A stretch of 64,000 nucleotides of DNA, taken from assembly GCF_003352835.1 (NCBI RefSeq), contig NZ_QLVD01000019.1, forward strand, positions 1 through 64,000, given 5' to 3'. Positions 53,369-62,614 of this stretch are shown here, piece after piece. The stretch's first letter is position 1. Every line of letters begins with the position of its first letter. Below the pieces are notes generated by a model. The model made no database searches. It had not been told where the DNA came from and was given only the letters and a program-made list of their open reading frames with translations. Source of the stretch: Ornithinimicrobium murale (lineage in GTDB: Bacteria; Actinomycetota; Actinomycetes; Actinomycetales; Dermatophilaceae). The translations under genes and the position numbers were made by a program.

Positions 53369-54489
53369 GCACCATGGTCTTCCACGCCCCCTACCCGTTG
53401 GGGGAGCGTGCCGGCTCGGGGTCCGGTGTCCGACCGGTCCGGATGCGTGAGGCGTTCGAGACGATCGGCTGCGAGGTCATCGAGGTCACCGGCTGGGGGC
53501 GTGAGCGGGTCCAGGCTGTCCGTGACCTGTCCCGGCGCCTGGCCGAGGGGCTGCACGTCGACTTCGCCTACGGCGAGAACTCCACGATGCCGACCCTGCT
53601 CACCCAGCCGCACCACCTGCCGACCCACCCGGTCGTCGACCTGCGGCTGCTGCGGCTGCTGCACCGCCACCGGGTGCCGACCAGCATCTTCTACCGCGAC
53701 ATCTACTGGGCCTTCCCGGAGTACACCGAGCGGGTCCACCCGGTCATCGCCGCGGGGACCCGCACCCTCTACCACGCCGAGCTGCGCGCCTACCGGCGCT
53801 GGCTGGACCGGGTCTACCTGCCGTCGCTGCAGATCGCCGACTACGTGCCCCACCTGCACGAGGAGCAGGTCGCCGCGCTGCCACCCGGGGGCCGGATCGT
53901 CGACGCGCAGGCCAGCCCCGGCGGGGCCACTTCCGATGAGCTCACCGTGCTCTACGTCGGCAACCTCAGCACCTACTACCGGATGACCGAGATGGTCGGC
54001 GCGGTCGCGGACACCCCGGGCGTGCGGATGATCCTGTGCACCCCCGAGGAGGCCTGGGCCGCGGTGCGCCAGGACTATGAGCCCTTCCTCGAGGGCGGGG
54101 TCGAGGTGGTGCACCGGCACGGGGACGGCCTGCTGGAGCTCTTCGGCCGGGCCGACCTCTGCTCGCTGATGGTGGAGCCGTCCGAGTACCGCGACTTCGC
54201 CGCGCCCGTGAAGCTCTACGAGTACCTCGGCCACGGCAAGCCGGTGCTGGCCAGCGCCCGGACCCTGGCCGGGCAGACCATCGCCCAGCAGGACCTCGGC
54301 TGGGAGGTGCCCTACGAGCGGGAGGCGCTGGTCGGCATACTCACGCGGCTGCGTGACCACCCCCACGAGGTGCGTGCGGCCACGGACCGGGTCCAGGCCA
54401 CGCGACCGGAGCACACCTGGGCGGCGCGCGCCGAGACGGTCCGCGACGACCTGGCCGGGTTGGACCGCCGGGCACCCGGCAGCGCCTAA
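53365..54489 (+). CDS. Glycosyltransferase (GT-B, family 1/4-like)
   Basis: A 374-residue protein: HAPYPLGERAGSGSGVRPVR at the N-terminus, TSIFYRDIYWAFPEY, LTVLYVGNLSTYYRMTEMV, and the donor-site VKLYEYLGHGKPVLASA. It resembles transferases that lack the usual GT4 EX7E signature in clear form. The ATGA overlap places it in one transcript with the preceding GT4 gene. Confidence 0.83.
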   Translation: MSTMVFHAPYPLGERAGSGSGVRPVRMREAFETIGCEVIEVTGWGRERVQAVRDLSRRLAEGLHVDFAYGENSTMPTLLTQPHHLPTHPVVDLRLLRLLHRHRVPTSIFYRDIYWAFPEYTERVHPVIAAGTRTLYHAELRAYRRWLDRVYLPSLQIADYVPHLHEEQVAALPPGGRIVDAQASPGGATSDELTVLYVGNLSTYYRMTEMVGAVADTPGVRMILCTPEEAWAAVRQDYEPFLEGGVEVVHRHGDGLLELFGRADLCSLMVEPSEYRDFAAPVKLYEYLGHGKPVLASARTLAGQTIAQQDLGWEVPYEREALVGILTRLRDHPHEVRAATDRVQATRPEHTWAARAETVRDDLAGLDRRAPGSA

Positions 54490-54572
54490 ACTCGGTCGCG
54501 GGGGCCACCCCCGGAACCCCGGCGCTGACCAGCGCGTTGGACCGCCCGACCGTTGTCGACCACAGGAGAGCC

Positions 54573-55907
54573 ATGAAGATCGCCGTCGTCGCCCTGGGCA
54601 AGATCGGGCTGCCGCTAGCGGTGCAGTTCGCCGACGCCGATCCCTCGCACGAGGTCGTGGGGGTGGACGTCAACCAACGCGTGGTCGACCTGGTCAACCA
54701 GGGGACGGAGCCGTTCCCGGGTGAGGCGCACCTGGCCGAGAAGCTCGCCGAGCTCGTCCCGGCAGGGCGCCTGCGCGCCACCACGGAGTATGCCGACGCG
54801 ATCCCGGGTGCGGACGCGGTGGTTCTCGTCGTCCCCCTGTTCGTCGACGAGGCGACCGGTCAGCCCGACTTCGGCTGGATGGACGAGGCGACGAACAGCC
54901 TGGCGCAGCACCTGACACCGGGCACACTGATCTCCTACGAGACGACCCTGCCGGTCGGGACCACGCGCGACCGGTGGAAGCCGATGATCGAGGAGATCTC
55001 GGGCCTCACCGAGGGCACCGACCAGGGCTTCCACCTGGTCTTCAGCCCCGAGCGGGTGCTCACCGGCCGGGTCTTCCAGGACCTGCGCCGCTATCCCAAA
55101 CTGGTCGGTGGGCTGACCGTGGCCGGCACCGAGCGTGCGGTGGAGTTCTACGAGGCGGTCCTGTCCTTCGACGAGCGCGCGGACCTGCCGCGCCCGAACG
55201 GCGTGTGGGACATGGGTTCTGCCGAGGCGGCCGAGATGGCCAAGCTCGCCGAGACGACCTACCGCGACGTCAACATCGGGCTGGCCAACCAGTTCGCCCG
55301 CTATGCCGACACCGTCGGCATCGACGTGCAGCGGGTCATCGAGGCCTGCAACTCCCAGCCGTTCAGCCACATCCACCAGCCCGGCATCGCGGTCGGTGGG
55401 CACTGCATCCCGGTCTATCCCCGGCTCTACCTGTCGACCGACCCCGACGCCACGGTGGTCAGCAACGCCCGCGCGGCCAACGCCGCGATGCCGGAGTATG
55501 CCGTGGCCCGCGCCGAGTCCCTGCTGGGCTCACTGTCGGGCATGCGGGTCGTGGTGCTGGGTGCGTCCTACCGCGGCAAGGTCAAGGAGACTGCCTTCTC
55601 CGGCGTGTTCGGCACCGTCGACGCCCTGCGGGAGCGCGGCGCGCAGGTGCTCGTGCACGACCCGATGTTCTCCGACGAGGAGCTCAGCGCGCTGGGCTGG
55701 CAGCCGTACCGGTGGAGCGCCGGTCAGCCCGGCGAGCCGGTCGACGTGGCCATCGTGCAGGCCGACCACCCCGAGTATGCCGAGCTCACCGCGGCCGACC
55801 TGCCGGGCCTGAAGCTGATGCTGGACGGGCGCCGCATCACCGACCCCGCCGCGTTCACCGGGGTGCCCCGGCTGACCATCGGCGGCGGTGAACCGGTCAC
55901 CGGATGA
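54573..55907 (+). CDS. UDP-sugar 6-dehydrogenase (WbpA/UDP-ManNAc dehydrogenase-like)
   Basis: A 444-residue NAD-dependent dehydrogenase that oxidises C6 of a UDP-HexNAc to the uronic acid. The Rossmann start is VALGKIGLPLAVQFAD. Other motifs are SYETTLPVGTT, AEMAKLAETTYRDVNIGL, the catalytic Cys in GGHCIPVYP near residue 277, and the C-terminal domain with VLGASYRGKVKETAFS. AGGAG precedes ATG. It can provide the first step (WbpA) of the diacetamido-uronic acid route; WecC-type substrate use is the alternative. Confidence 0.87.
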   Translation: MKIAVVALGKIGLPLAVQFADADPSHEVVGVDVNQRVVDLVNQGTEPFPGEAHLAEKLAELVPAGRLRATTEYADAIPGADAVVLVVPLFVDEATGQPDFGWMDEATNSLAQHLTPGTLISYETTLPVGTTRDRWKPMIEEISGLTEGTDQGFHLVFSPERVLTGRVFQDLRRYPKLVGGLTVAGTERAVEFYEAVLSFDERADLPRPNGVWDMGSAEAAEMAKLAETTYRDVNIGLANQFARYADTVGIDVQRVIEACNSQPFSHIHQPGIAVGGHCIPVYPRLYLSTDPDATVVSNARAANAAMPEYAVARAESLLGSLSGMRVVVLGASYRGKVKETAFSGVFGTVDALRERGAQVLVHDPMFSDEELSALGWQPYRWSAGQPGEPVDVAIVQADHPEYAELTAADLPGLKLMLDGRRITDPAAFTGVPRLTIGGGEPVTG

Positions 55908-57898
55908 GTTGGTGGGGGGTGCTCCCCGGCATCGCGGCGCTCGCGGTGCTCTGGGTCGTGCCGGGCTATCTGTTCCTGCGTGCCCTCGGGGTGCGCGGGC
56001 TCCTGGCGCTGGGCGCCGGCGGCGGCGTGACCTCCGGTCTGGCCGGGGTGCTGGCGATCGGCTACGACAAGGTCGGGATCACCTGGAGCCTGCTGACCTT
56101 CCTCATCGGCTGTGTGGTCTCCATCCTGGTGTCGCTCGTCGTGGGTCGCCTCCTCGGCACCAATCGTGCGCGGGCCGGCGACACCGTCGCGGGCATGCGC
56201 CGGCTGGGCCGCAGTGAGCGGGGCTGGCTCGCGGCCACCGGGCTGGTCGGGGGCGGGGTCCTGGCGCTGGCCATGATGACCGGTATGCAGCGGGCGGACA
56301 TGCCGCTGCAGGTCTGGGACGCGGTCTATCACCTCAACGCCCTGTGGTTCATCCAGGACACCGGCAACGCCTCCAGCCTGGGGTCCCTGGCGCCGATGTA
56401 TGCCGACGTGGCGACGCCCTACTACCCGACCGTCTGGCACTCGATCGTGGCCATCGCCCCCGGCTTCGACAACGTGACGCAGGCCGCCAACGCGTCCTCG
56501 ATCGTGCTCGGCACGGCGGTCTGGATGACCTCACTCGTGGCACTGTCCCGTGTCGTCTGGCCGGCCCGTGCCCTGCCGGTCGTGCTGACTCCGATCATCG
56601 CCGCGACGTTCGTGACCTTCCCGGCGATCTCGGTCTCCATGCTGGGAGTGTGGCCGTTCGCGGTGAGCGTGGCGTGCCTGCCTGGCGCGCTGGCCCTGAT
56701 GATCGCCGCCCTGCGCGGCAACCAGACGTGGCGGATCCACCTGGCCCACGCCATGGGGTTCGCCGCCGCGGCCTCGGGCGTCGTCCTGGCCCATGGGTCG
56801 GGCCTGTTCTCCCTGGTCCTGCTTGCGGCCCCGCTGCTCGCTGTGCTGCTGTTCCGCCAGGGCCGCCGTTGCTGGCGGCGGGGGCACCAGGTCCCCGTGG
56901 GGGTGACCGGCGTCCTGCTGGCCGTCGCCGTGGTCGTCGGCACCGTCGTCCTGGTCAACTTCCAACCGGTGCAGGCGATCCTGGGTTACGAGCGCGGCGG
57001 CCAGGAGAGCTACTGGCCCGGCATCGGCAGCCTGCTGATCGACCACCCGCTGATCTACGTCTACGAGATCAAGTCGGTGAACCTGGTGATCACCGCCATG
57101 GCCTTCATCGGCATCTATCTGACAATCACCCGAAAACACGCACGATGGCTGGTCGTCGCGCTGGTGGCCGCCGCCGTGCTGACCCTGCTCGCCGCGGGGC
57201 CGCCGGAGAACGTCCTGCGGCCGTTGGCGGGTTTCTGGTACACCCAGGCCTCCCGGATCAACCAGCTCTTCGTGATCCCGATGATCGTGCTGGCCGCCGG
57301 CGGACTGGCCTGGACCTGTCGCAAGGTGGCCGACCGTGGGCGGATGCCCATCACCGGCACCACCATCGTCGTGCTCATCGGGGTCGCCCTCGCCACCTTC
57401 GGGTTGCGCTGGCCCTCCCAGGTCGAGGTGATGTCCTCGGTCTACAGCAACTGGCCGATCGCCTGGGGCACGATGATCGACTCCGAGGACGAACTGGCGA
57501 TGATCGACCGCGCCGACGAGGTGCTGCCCGATGACGCGGTCGTGCTGGGCAATCCGGTTGACGGCTCCTCCTACCTGCTCGCGCGCAGCGACGTCGAGGT
57601 CGTCTACCCGCAACTGACACCGATCGCAGGGTCCCCGGAGCGAGCGCTGCTGGCCAGCGAGTTCAACCGCTGGTTCCTCGAGCCGGAGGTGTGCCGGGCG
57701 GTGCGTGACCTCGGAATCACCCACGTGTACACCGACGACCTCACCTTCGAGGAGGGCGCCAAGTGGGAGGAGACCACTCAGGGGCTGATGTACGTCGACA
57801 CCAGCCGCGACGGGTTCGAGCTGGTGGACGAAGGCGGTCAGGCCTCCCTGTGGCGCTTCACCGGCTGTGACGACCGCGAGTCGTCGGCCGGCTCCTGA
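55904..57898 (+). CDS. Polytopic membrane protein, DUF6541-like (glycan-cluster type)
   Basis: A 664-residue protein with about 12-14 hydrophobic segments over residues 1-~530 and a soluble C-terminal domain (NPVDGSSYLLARSDVEVVYP ... RDLGITHVYTDD). A short loop after the fourth or fifth segment holds VWDAVYHLNALWFIQDTGN, a place where GT-C enzymes often have an acidic catalytic residue. It resembles DUF6541 proteins of actinobacterial polysaccharide loci. Polymerase or GT-C transferase function is inference. ATGA overlap with the dehydrogenase gene. Confidence 0.72.
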   Translation: MSWWGVLPGIAALAVLWVVPGYLFLRALGVRGLLALGAGGGVTSGLAGVLAIGYDKVGITWSLLTFLIGCVVSILVSLVVGRLLGTNRARAGDTVAGMRRLGRSERGWLAATGLVGGGVLALAMMTGMQRADMPLQVWDAVYHLNALWFIQDTGNASSLGSLAPMYADVATPYYPTVWHSIVAIAPGFDNVTQAANASSIVLGTAVWMTSLVALSRVVWPARALPVVLTPIIAATFVTFPAISVSMLGVWPFAVSVACLPGALALMIAALRGNQTWRIHLAHAMGFAAAASGVVLAHGSGLFSLVLLAAPLLAVLLFRQGRRCWRRGHQVPVGVTGVLLAVAVVVGTVVLVNFQPVQAILGYERGGQESYWPGIGSLLIDHPLIYVYEIKSVNLVITAMAFIGIYLTITRKHARWLVVALVAAAVLTLLAAGPPENVLRPLAGFWYTQASRINQLFVIPMIVLAAGGLAWTCRKVADRGRMPITGTTIVVLIGVALATFGLRWPSQVEVMSSVYSNWPIAWGTMIDSEDELAMIDRADEVLPDDAVVLGNPVDGSSYLLARSDVEVVYPQLTPIAGSPERALLASEFNRWFLEPEVCRAVRDLGITHVYTDDLTFEEGAKWEETTQGLMYVDTSRDGFELVDEGGQASLWRFTGCDDRESSAGS

Positions 57899-58027
57899 AG
57901 TCCGAGCCGGCGAGCGCTCGCGGGCCGAGGGTGCGGTTGAGGTCGGCCCTGGCGTTGCGTAGCGTGAGGCCTCCTGTGCCCGCGCCCGGGTGCGAACTCA
58001 CCGTCGTTGACCTGCAGGGAGTGCTGC

Positions 58028-59953
58028 GTGGAACCTGTTGTGTACCTGGGGGCCGTCCTCGTCCTCGCGGCCCTGGCACAGTGGGTCGCCTGGGCCATCA
58101 AGATCCCGTCGATCCTCATCCTGCTCATCCTGGGATTCCTCGGCGGGACCTACATCAGTCCCGATGAGGTGTTGGGCAGGGACGTCCTCTTTGCCGGTGT
58201 GACACTCGCCGTCGGCATCATCCTCTTCGAGGGGAGCCTGACCCTCCGCCTGGCCGACGTGCGCGACCTGGGTCGCCCGGTCCTGCGTCTGTGCTCGGTG
58301 ACCGTGCTGATCGCGTGGGCGCTGATCACGGGCGCGGGCTGGCTGGTCGGACTGGATCTGCAGCTGGCGCTGCTGATCGGCGCCATTCTGGTCGTCACCG
58401 GACCCACCGTGATCAACCCGATCCTGCGTCAACTGCGGCCGACCCGCCGAATCTCCTCCCTGCTGCGTTGGGAGGGCATCGTCGTCGACCCCATCGGCGC
58501 GATCCTTGCGGTGCTGGTCTACCAGGCAGTCCTCGTCGGCAACCGGGAGGACGCCTTCGGCACCGCGGTCCTCACGCTCGCCATTTCGATCGGCGTCGCT
58601 CTGCTGTTCGCCCTGGTGCTGGCCGTGGCGCTCGAGTTCGTGATGGTGCGCCACCTGGTGCCGGACTACCTCCACGGCACTCTCTTCCTCGCGGTGGCGG
58701 CCGGCAGTCTGGTCGGGTCCAACATGATCCAGCCCGAGAGCGGTTTGTTGACCGTGACCGTGCTCGGCATCGTGCTCGGCAACCGGCGCAAGCTGCACCT
58801 GGAGCACGTCAAGGAGTTCTACGAGCACCTCCAGGTCCTGCTGGTCGGGGTGCTCTTCGTGATCCTCGCCGGGCGAGTCACACCGCAACAGGTGCTCGAC
58901 AACCTCTGGATGGCGCTGGGGTTCGTCGCCATCCTGATCCTGATCGTGCGTCCGGTCAGCATCTGGCTGGGCCTGCTCGGCACTGAGACGACGCGCAAGG
59001 AACGACTGCTGATGTCAGGCATGGCGCCCCGCGGCATCGTCGCCGCCGCAGTGACCAGCATCTTCGCCCTGGAGCTTGAGCATGCGGCGGCGACGGTCAC
59101 CGGCGACCGGGCCGAGGCCCTGGCTGACCTCGCGGAGCAGGCAGAGGCGATGGTGCCGCTCGTCTTCGTCACCATCGTGGTCACCGTGGCCGTCTACGGA
59201 CTCGGTGTGGGCCGCCTCGCAGAGCGTCTGGGCCTGGCGACCACCAACCCCCAGGGCGTGGTCTTCGCGGGCTCCCAGGCCTGGGTGCGTCAGACCGCTG
59301 GGGCACTGGGAGAGGTGGGCGTTCCCACGATCCTGGTGAGTCAGGACCATGGCGAGCTGCAGCGCGCCCGGATGGACGGGGTGCGCACCGAGCGCACCAA
59401 CATCCTGTCCGACTACGCGATCAATGACCTCGATCTGGCTGGGATTGGCAGCTTCATCGCAGCCACCGACGACGACGGCACCAACACGACTGCAGCACGC
59501 GAGTTCACCCACACCCTGGGTCGTGCCCACGTCTTTCAGCTCCGTCGTGAGGACTCCGCCGGTCCTCCGTCAGGCTCGGGGGAGCAGCGCGTTGAGGAGA
59601 AGCCCGTGACGGCCGCTTCCTCGTCTGGGGCCACCGAGCAAGCGACCAGACAGCGGACCGAACGCAACAGCAGCTATCACAAGCTCGCGGCCCGTGCTCC
59701 GTTCCGACCGGCGCTCACCTACGAGCAGCTCGAGGACCGGGTCGCCAGCGGGATGACAGTGCGGCTGACCCGGCTGACCGAGGAGTTCACCCTGGCGCAC
59801 TATCGGGAGCGCAACCCCGAGGCCGTGCTGCTGTTCACCCACGACGGGACGCAAGCGACAGTGCTCACCGAGGAGTCTGACGTGGACGAGTCCGGAGTCA
59901 CCCTCATCGCGCTCGCCCCGCCACGCGAGCCCCGGAACGGCGGCCGAGAGTAG
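58028..59953 (+). CDS. CPA1-type cation:proton antiporter with TrkA-N-like C-terminal domain
   Basis: A 641-residue protein from GTG 58028 (GGGAG six bases upstream). Twelve or so membrane segments (residues ~5-400) include SLTLRLADVRDL, VVTGPTVINPILRQL and WEGIVVDPIGAILAVL, the last with the cation-binding Asp region of NhaP-type antiporters. The C-terminal ~230 residues contain a nucleotide-binding Rossmann-like part (GVVFAGSQAWVRQTAGALGEVG) similar to TrkA-N. It is likely a Na+ or K+/H+ exchanger gated by nucleotide. Monocistronic. Confidence 0.86.
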   Translation: MEPVVYLGAVLVLAALAQWVAWAIKIPSILILLILGFLGGTYISPDEVLGRDVLFAGVTLAVGIILFEGSLTLRLADVRDLGRPVLRLCSVTVLIAWALITGAGWLVGLDLQLALLIGAILVVTGPTVINPILRQLRPTRRISSLLRWEGIVVDPIGAILAVLVYQAVLVGNREDAFGTAVLTLAISIGVALLFALVLAVALEFVMVRHLVPDYLHGTLFLAVAAGSLVGSNMIQPESGLLTVTVLGIVLGNRRKLHLEHVKEFYEHLQVLLVGVLFVILAGRVTPQQVLDNLWMALGFVAILILIVRPVSIWLGLLGTETTRKERLLMSGMAPRGIVAAAVTSIFALELEHAAATVTGDRAEALADLAEQAEAMVPLVFVTIVVTVAVYGLGVGRLAERLGLATTNPQGVVFAGSQAWVRQTAGALGEVGVPTILVSQDHGELQRARMDGVRTERTNILSDYAINDLDLAGIGSFIAATDDDGTNTTAAREFTHTLGRAHVFQLRREDSAGPPSGSGEQRVEEKPVTAASSSGATEQATRQRTERNSSYHKLAARAPFRPALTYEQLEDRVASGMTVRLTRLTEEFTLAHYRERNPEAVLLFTHDGTQATVLTEESDVDESGVTLIALAPPREPRNGGRE

Positions 59954-60011
59954 ACCCTCACCTGACACTTCACGGGCGTCGTGGCCGCGGGGCCGTGCCT
60001 GACCCCTCTGG

Positions 60012-60791
60012 TCAGAACCACTGACCTCGTTCGGTCAGCACCTCCTTGAGCACGTCGGCCCGGTCGGTGACCAGTCCGTCGACTCCCAGGTCCAGCAACC
60101 GGTGCATCTCACTGGCCTCGTTGATGGTCCACACGTGCACAAACTTGCCGGCGGCATGGGCGGCGGCCACGGTCCGCGCGGTGACCACCGGGATGCCGCG
60201 GAAGGCGACCGGAACCTGCAGTCCGTCCGCGTCCCGCAGTGCTGCCGCCACCCGCCGCTCGCGCAGTCCGGGGCCAGCCTGGACGGCCAGGCGAAACCGT
60301 GCGGTGGAGCCCTGGCCTGCAGAGGTGACGACCGGACGGGTCAGGCGTCGCAGAGCCTCCCGGCGTCGGGCGTCGGAGAAGGAGGTGACACACACACGGT
60401 GGTGCGCGCGAGCTCGTTCGATGACTCGCACGAGTGGCCCGATGGCGCCCGCCGACTTGATATCGATGTTGAATCGGGCGTGCGGCCACGCGTGCAGCAT
60501 CACCTCCAACCGGGGAATCTGCTCGGCCCCACCGATCTTGGCCCGGGACACCTGCTCCCACGGCAGCCGCGGGATCTGCCCGGTCTGGTCGGTCACGCGG
60601 TCCAGACTCACGTCATGGAAGGCCAGCAGCACCCCGTCGGACGTGGCGTGCACGTCGGTCTCCAGGTGTCGGTAGCCCAGGTCGATGGCCGCCTGGAAGG
60701 CCGGCATCGAGTTCTCCAGACCCAACCGGTCGAAGCCGCGGTGTGCCAGCGGGAGAGGGCCGGGGTGGTCGAGATAGGCGGTCCGGGTCAC
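60012..60791 (-). CDS. Glycerophosphodiester phosphodiesterase
   Basis: A 259-residue GDPD. AHRGFDRLGLENSMPAF near residue 20 carries the catalytic His, Arg and Glu; ETDVHATSDGVLLAFHD provides the metal site and second His; the C-terminus has VWTINEASEMHRLLDLGVDGLVTDR. I start it at GTG 60791: the longer frame to 60971 consists of repeat translation. It releases glycerol-3-phosphate from lipid deacylation products. No signal peptide. Confidence 0.88.
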   Translation of the reverse strand: MTRTAYLDHPGPLPLAHRGFDRLGLENSMPAFQAAIDLGYRHLETDVHATSDGVLLAFHDVSLDRVTDQTGQIPRLPWEQVSRAKIGGAEQIPRLEVMLHAWPHARFNIDIKSAGAIGPLVRVIERARAHHRVCVTSFSDARRREALRRLTRPVVTSAGQGSTARFRLAVQAGPGLRERRVAAALRDADGLQVPVAFRGIPVVTARTVAAAHAAGKFVHVWTINEASEMHRLLDLGVDGLVTDRADVLKEVLTERGQWF

Positions 60792-60887
60792 CTGGGTGAC
60801 GCTACCGACTCCTGCTGTATGCCGAGGCGCCGGTGGGTGTGCCCAGCGCACCTCAGTCCGGGCACCGCCGATGGGAGCTTCGACGAG

Positions 60888-60978
60888 GGCGGTCCGATCC
60901 TCCCCAAGAATGCGGGACGGGCGGTCCGATCCTCCCCAAGAATGCGGGACGGGCGGTCCGATCCTCCCCAAAAATGGG
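60888..60978. repeat. 32-bp tandem repeat array, 2.8 copies
   Basis: Copies start at 60888, 60920 and 60952, each beginning GGCGGTCCGATCCTCCCCAA. The third copy diverges as it enters the murA-like gene and its continuation includes that gene's TAA stop (60979-60981). The unit type matches the pair inside the TetR gene at 32411. Confidence 0.9.
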
Positions 60979-62508
60979 TTAGATGTCGCGGAAGGTCTGG
61001 ATCTCGGCGCCGAGGTTGTTGAGCCGGGCGGCGAGGTCCTCGTAGCCGCGGTGGATCACGTAGACGTTGCGCAGCACGGACTCACCGGGCGCGGCGAGCA
61101 TCGCCAACAGGATCACCACGCCGGGACGCAGCGCCGGCGGGCACATGATCTCGCCGGCACGCCACTTGGTCGGGCCCTCGACCATCACCCGGTGCGGGTC
61201 CATCAGGTGCACCTTGGCCCCGAGCGTGGAGAGCTCGGTGAGATAGATCGCCCGGTTCTCATAGACCCAGTCGTGGATCAGCGTGGACCCCTCGGCGCAG
61301 GCCGAGATGATCGCGAAGAACGGCAGGTTGTCGATGTTGAGGCCCGGGAAGGGCAGCGGGTGGATCTTGTCCATCGCAGCCTTCAGCGGGCCCGGGATGG
61401 TGCGCAGGTCGACCAGGCGGGTGTGGCCGTTGGCGGAGGTGTACTCCTCGGAGAGCTCGTAACGCAGGCCCATCGTGTCCAGGACCGCGAGCTCGATCTC
61501 CATGAACTCGATCGGGACCCGCCTGATGGTGATCTCACTGCCGGTCACGACACCGGCGGCGAGCAGGCTCATCGCCTCGATCGGATCCTCGGACGGGGAG
61601 TACTCGATCTCCTGGTTGATCTCCTGCACACCGGTGATGGTCAGCGTGGTGCTGCCCAGCCCCTCGATCTGCACACCCAGCTGCTGCAGGAAGACGCAGA
61701 GGTCCTGGACCATGTAGTTGGACGAGGCGTTGCGGATGACGGTCGTGCCGGGGTGACGTGCAGCAGCGAGCAGGACGTTCTCGGTGACCGTGTCTCCCCG
61801 CTCGGTGAGCACGATCGGACGGGTCGGGCGTCGATCGGGGTCGACCGTGACGTGGTAGCTGCCCATCGTGGCGGTGACGTCGATGCCGAAGTGGCGCAGC
61901 GCGACCATGTGCGGCTCGACGGTGCGGGTCCCGAGGTCGCACCCGCCGGCATACGGCAGCTCGAACTCCTCCAGCTCGTGCATGAGCGGGCCCAGGAACA
62001 TGATGATGGTCCGGGTGCGGCGTGCGGCCGCCTCGTCGATCGAGGCCAGATCGATGGTTGCAGGCGGGATGATCTCCAGGTCCGAGGAGTCGGCCAGCCA
62101 GCGGATCTTGAAGCCGATGCTGGTCAGCACCTCGACAATCCGGTTGACCTCCTCGATGCGGGCCAGGTTGCGCAGCGTCGTCTTGCCCTTGTTGAGCAGC
62201 GAGGCACACAGCAGGGCGACCGCCGCGTTCTTGGAGGTGCGCACGTCGATCTCGCCGGAGAGCCGCTTGCCGCCGTTGATCCGCAGGTTCTGGGGGAGGG
62301 CGCTGCCCACCGAGACGATCTCGGAGTCGAGACTCTCGCCGATGCGCGCCAGCATCTCCAGGGAGAGGTTCTGCTTCCCCTGCTCGATGCGGGCGACCGC
62401 GGACTGGCTTGTGTTGAGCAGGGCCGCCAGCTCGGCCTGGGTCAGATCCTTGTGACGGCGGGCGTCACGGATCAGGGCGCCGACACGGGACAGGTAGCTC
62501 TCGGTCAT
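60979..62508 (-). CDS. XRE helix-turn-helix domain fused to MurA-like enolpyruvyl transferase
   Basis: A 509-residue fusion. Residues 5-66 are a Cro/CI-type HTH (LTQAELAALLNTSQSAVARI). Residues ~73-509 are a UDP-GlcNAc enolpyruvyl transferase domain (EC 2.5.1.7 family) with substrate-contacting K93-N94 (TSKNAA) and an active-site Cys at C190 (YAGGCDLGTRTVEPH, matching PGGCAIG in MurA). Such fusions recur in actinobacteria beside a conventional MurA. It may be a second MurA, an autoregulated enzyme, or a sensor of peptidoglycan precursors (inference). Its 3' end is formed by a 32-bp repeat copy. Confidence 0.87.
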   Translation of the reverse strand: MTESYLSRVGALIRDARRHKDLTQAELAALLNTSQSAVARIEQGKQNLSLEMLARIGESLDSEIVSVGSALPQNLRINGGKRLSGEIDVRTSKNAAVALLCASLLNKGKTTLRNLARIEEVNRIVEVLTSIGFKIRWLADSSDLEIIPPATIDLASIDEAAARRTRTIIMFLGPLMHELEEFELPYAGGCDLGTRTVEPHMVALRHFGIDVTATMGSYHVTVDPDRRPTRPIVLTERGDTVTENVLLAAARHPGTTVIRNASSNYMVQDLCVFLQQLGVQIEGLGSTTLTITGVQEINQEIEYSPSEDPIEAMSLLAAGVVTGSEITIRRVPIEFMEIELAVLDTMGLRYELSEEYTSANGHTRLVDLRTIPGPLKAAMDKIHPLPFPGLNIDNLPFFAIISACAEGSTLIHDWVYENRAIYLTELSTLGAKVHLMDPHRVMVEGPTKWRAGEIMCPPALRPGVVILLAMLAAPGESVLRNVYVIHRGYEDLAARLNNLGAEIQTFRDI

Positions 62509-62614
62509 GGAGCCACTCTAGATCACATATGAGATACACCGACATCGACACGACGGCAGGCTACCGACTGGTAGGCGAGGGTTTCGGGTGAGCTCGCGTG
62601 CCGCGACCAGCGGA

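Noticed and set aside
59954..60014. Rho-independent terminator between the antiporter and GDPD genes
   Set aside because: There are short GC hairpins (for example TGACC-N5-GGTCA ending in the GDPD stop) but no T-run, so a terminator cannot be claimed.
60792..60971. N-terminal extension of the glycerophosphodiesterase to 60971
   Set aside because: The extension translates the 60.9-kb repeat and non-conserved spacer; the family domain begins just after GTG 60791.
13931..60978. The 32-bp arrays as CRISPR arrays
   Set aside because: The units are directly adjacent with no unique spacers, arrays are short, and no cas gene is present in the window.
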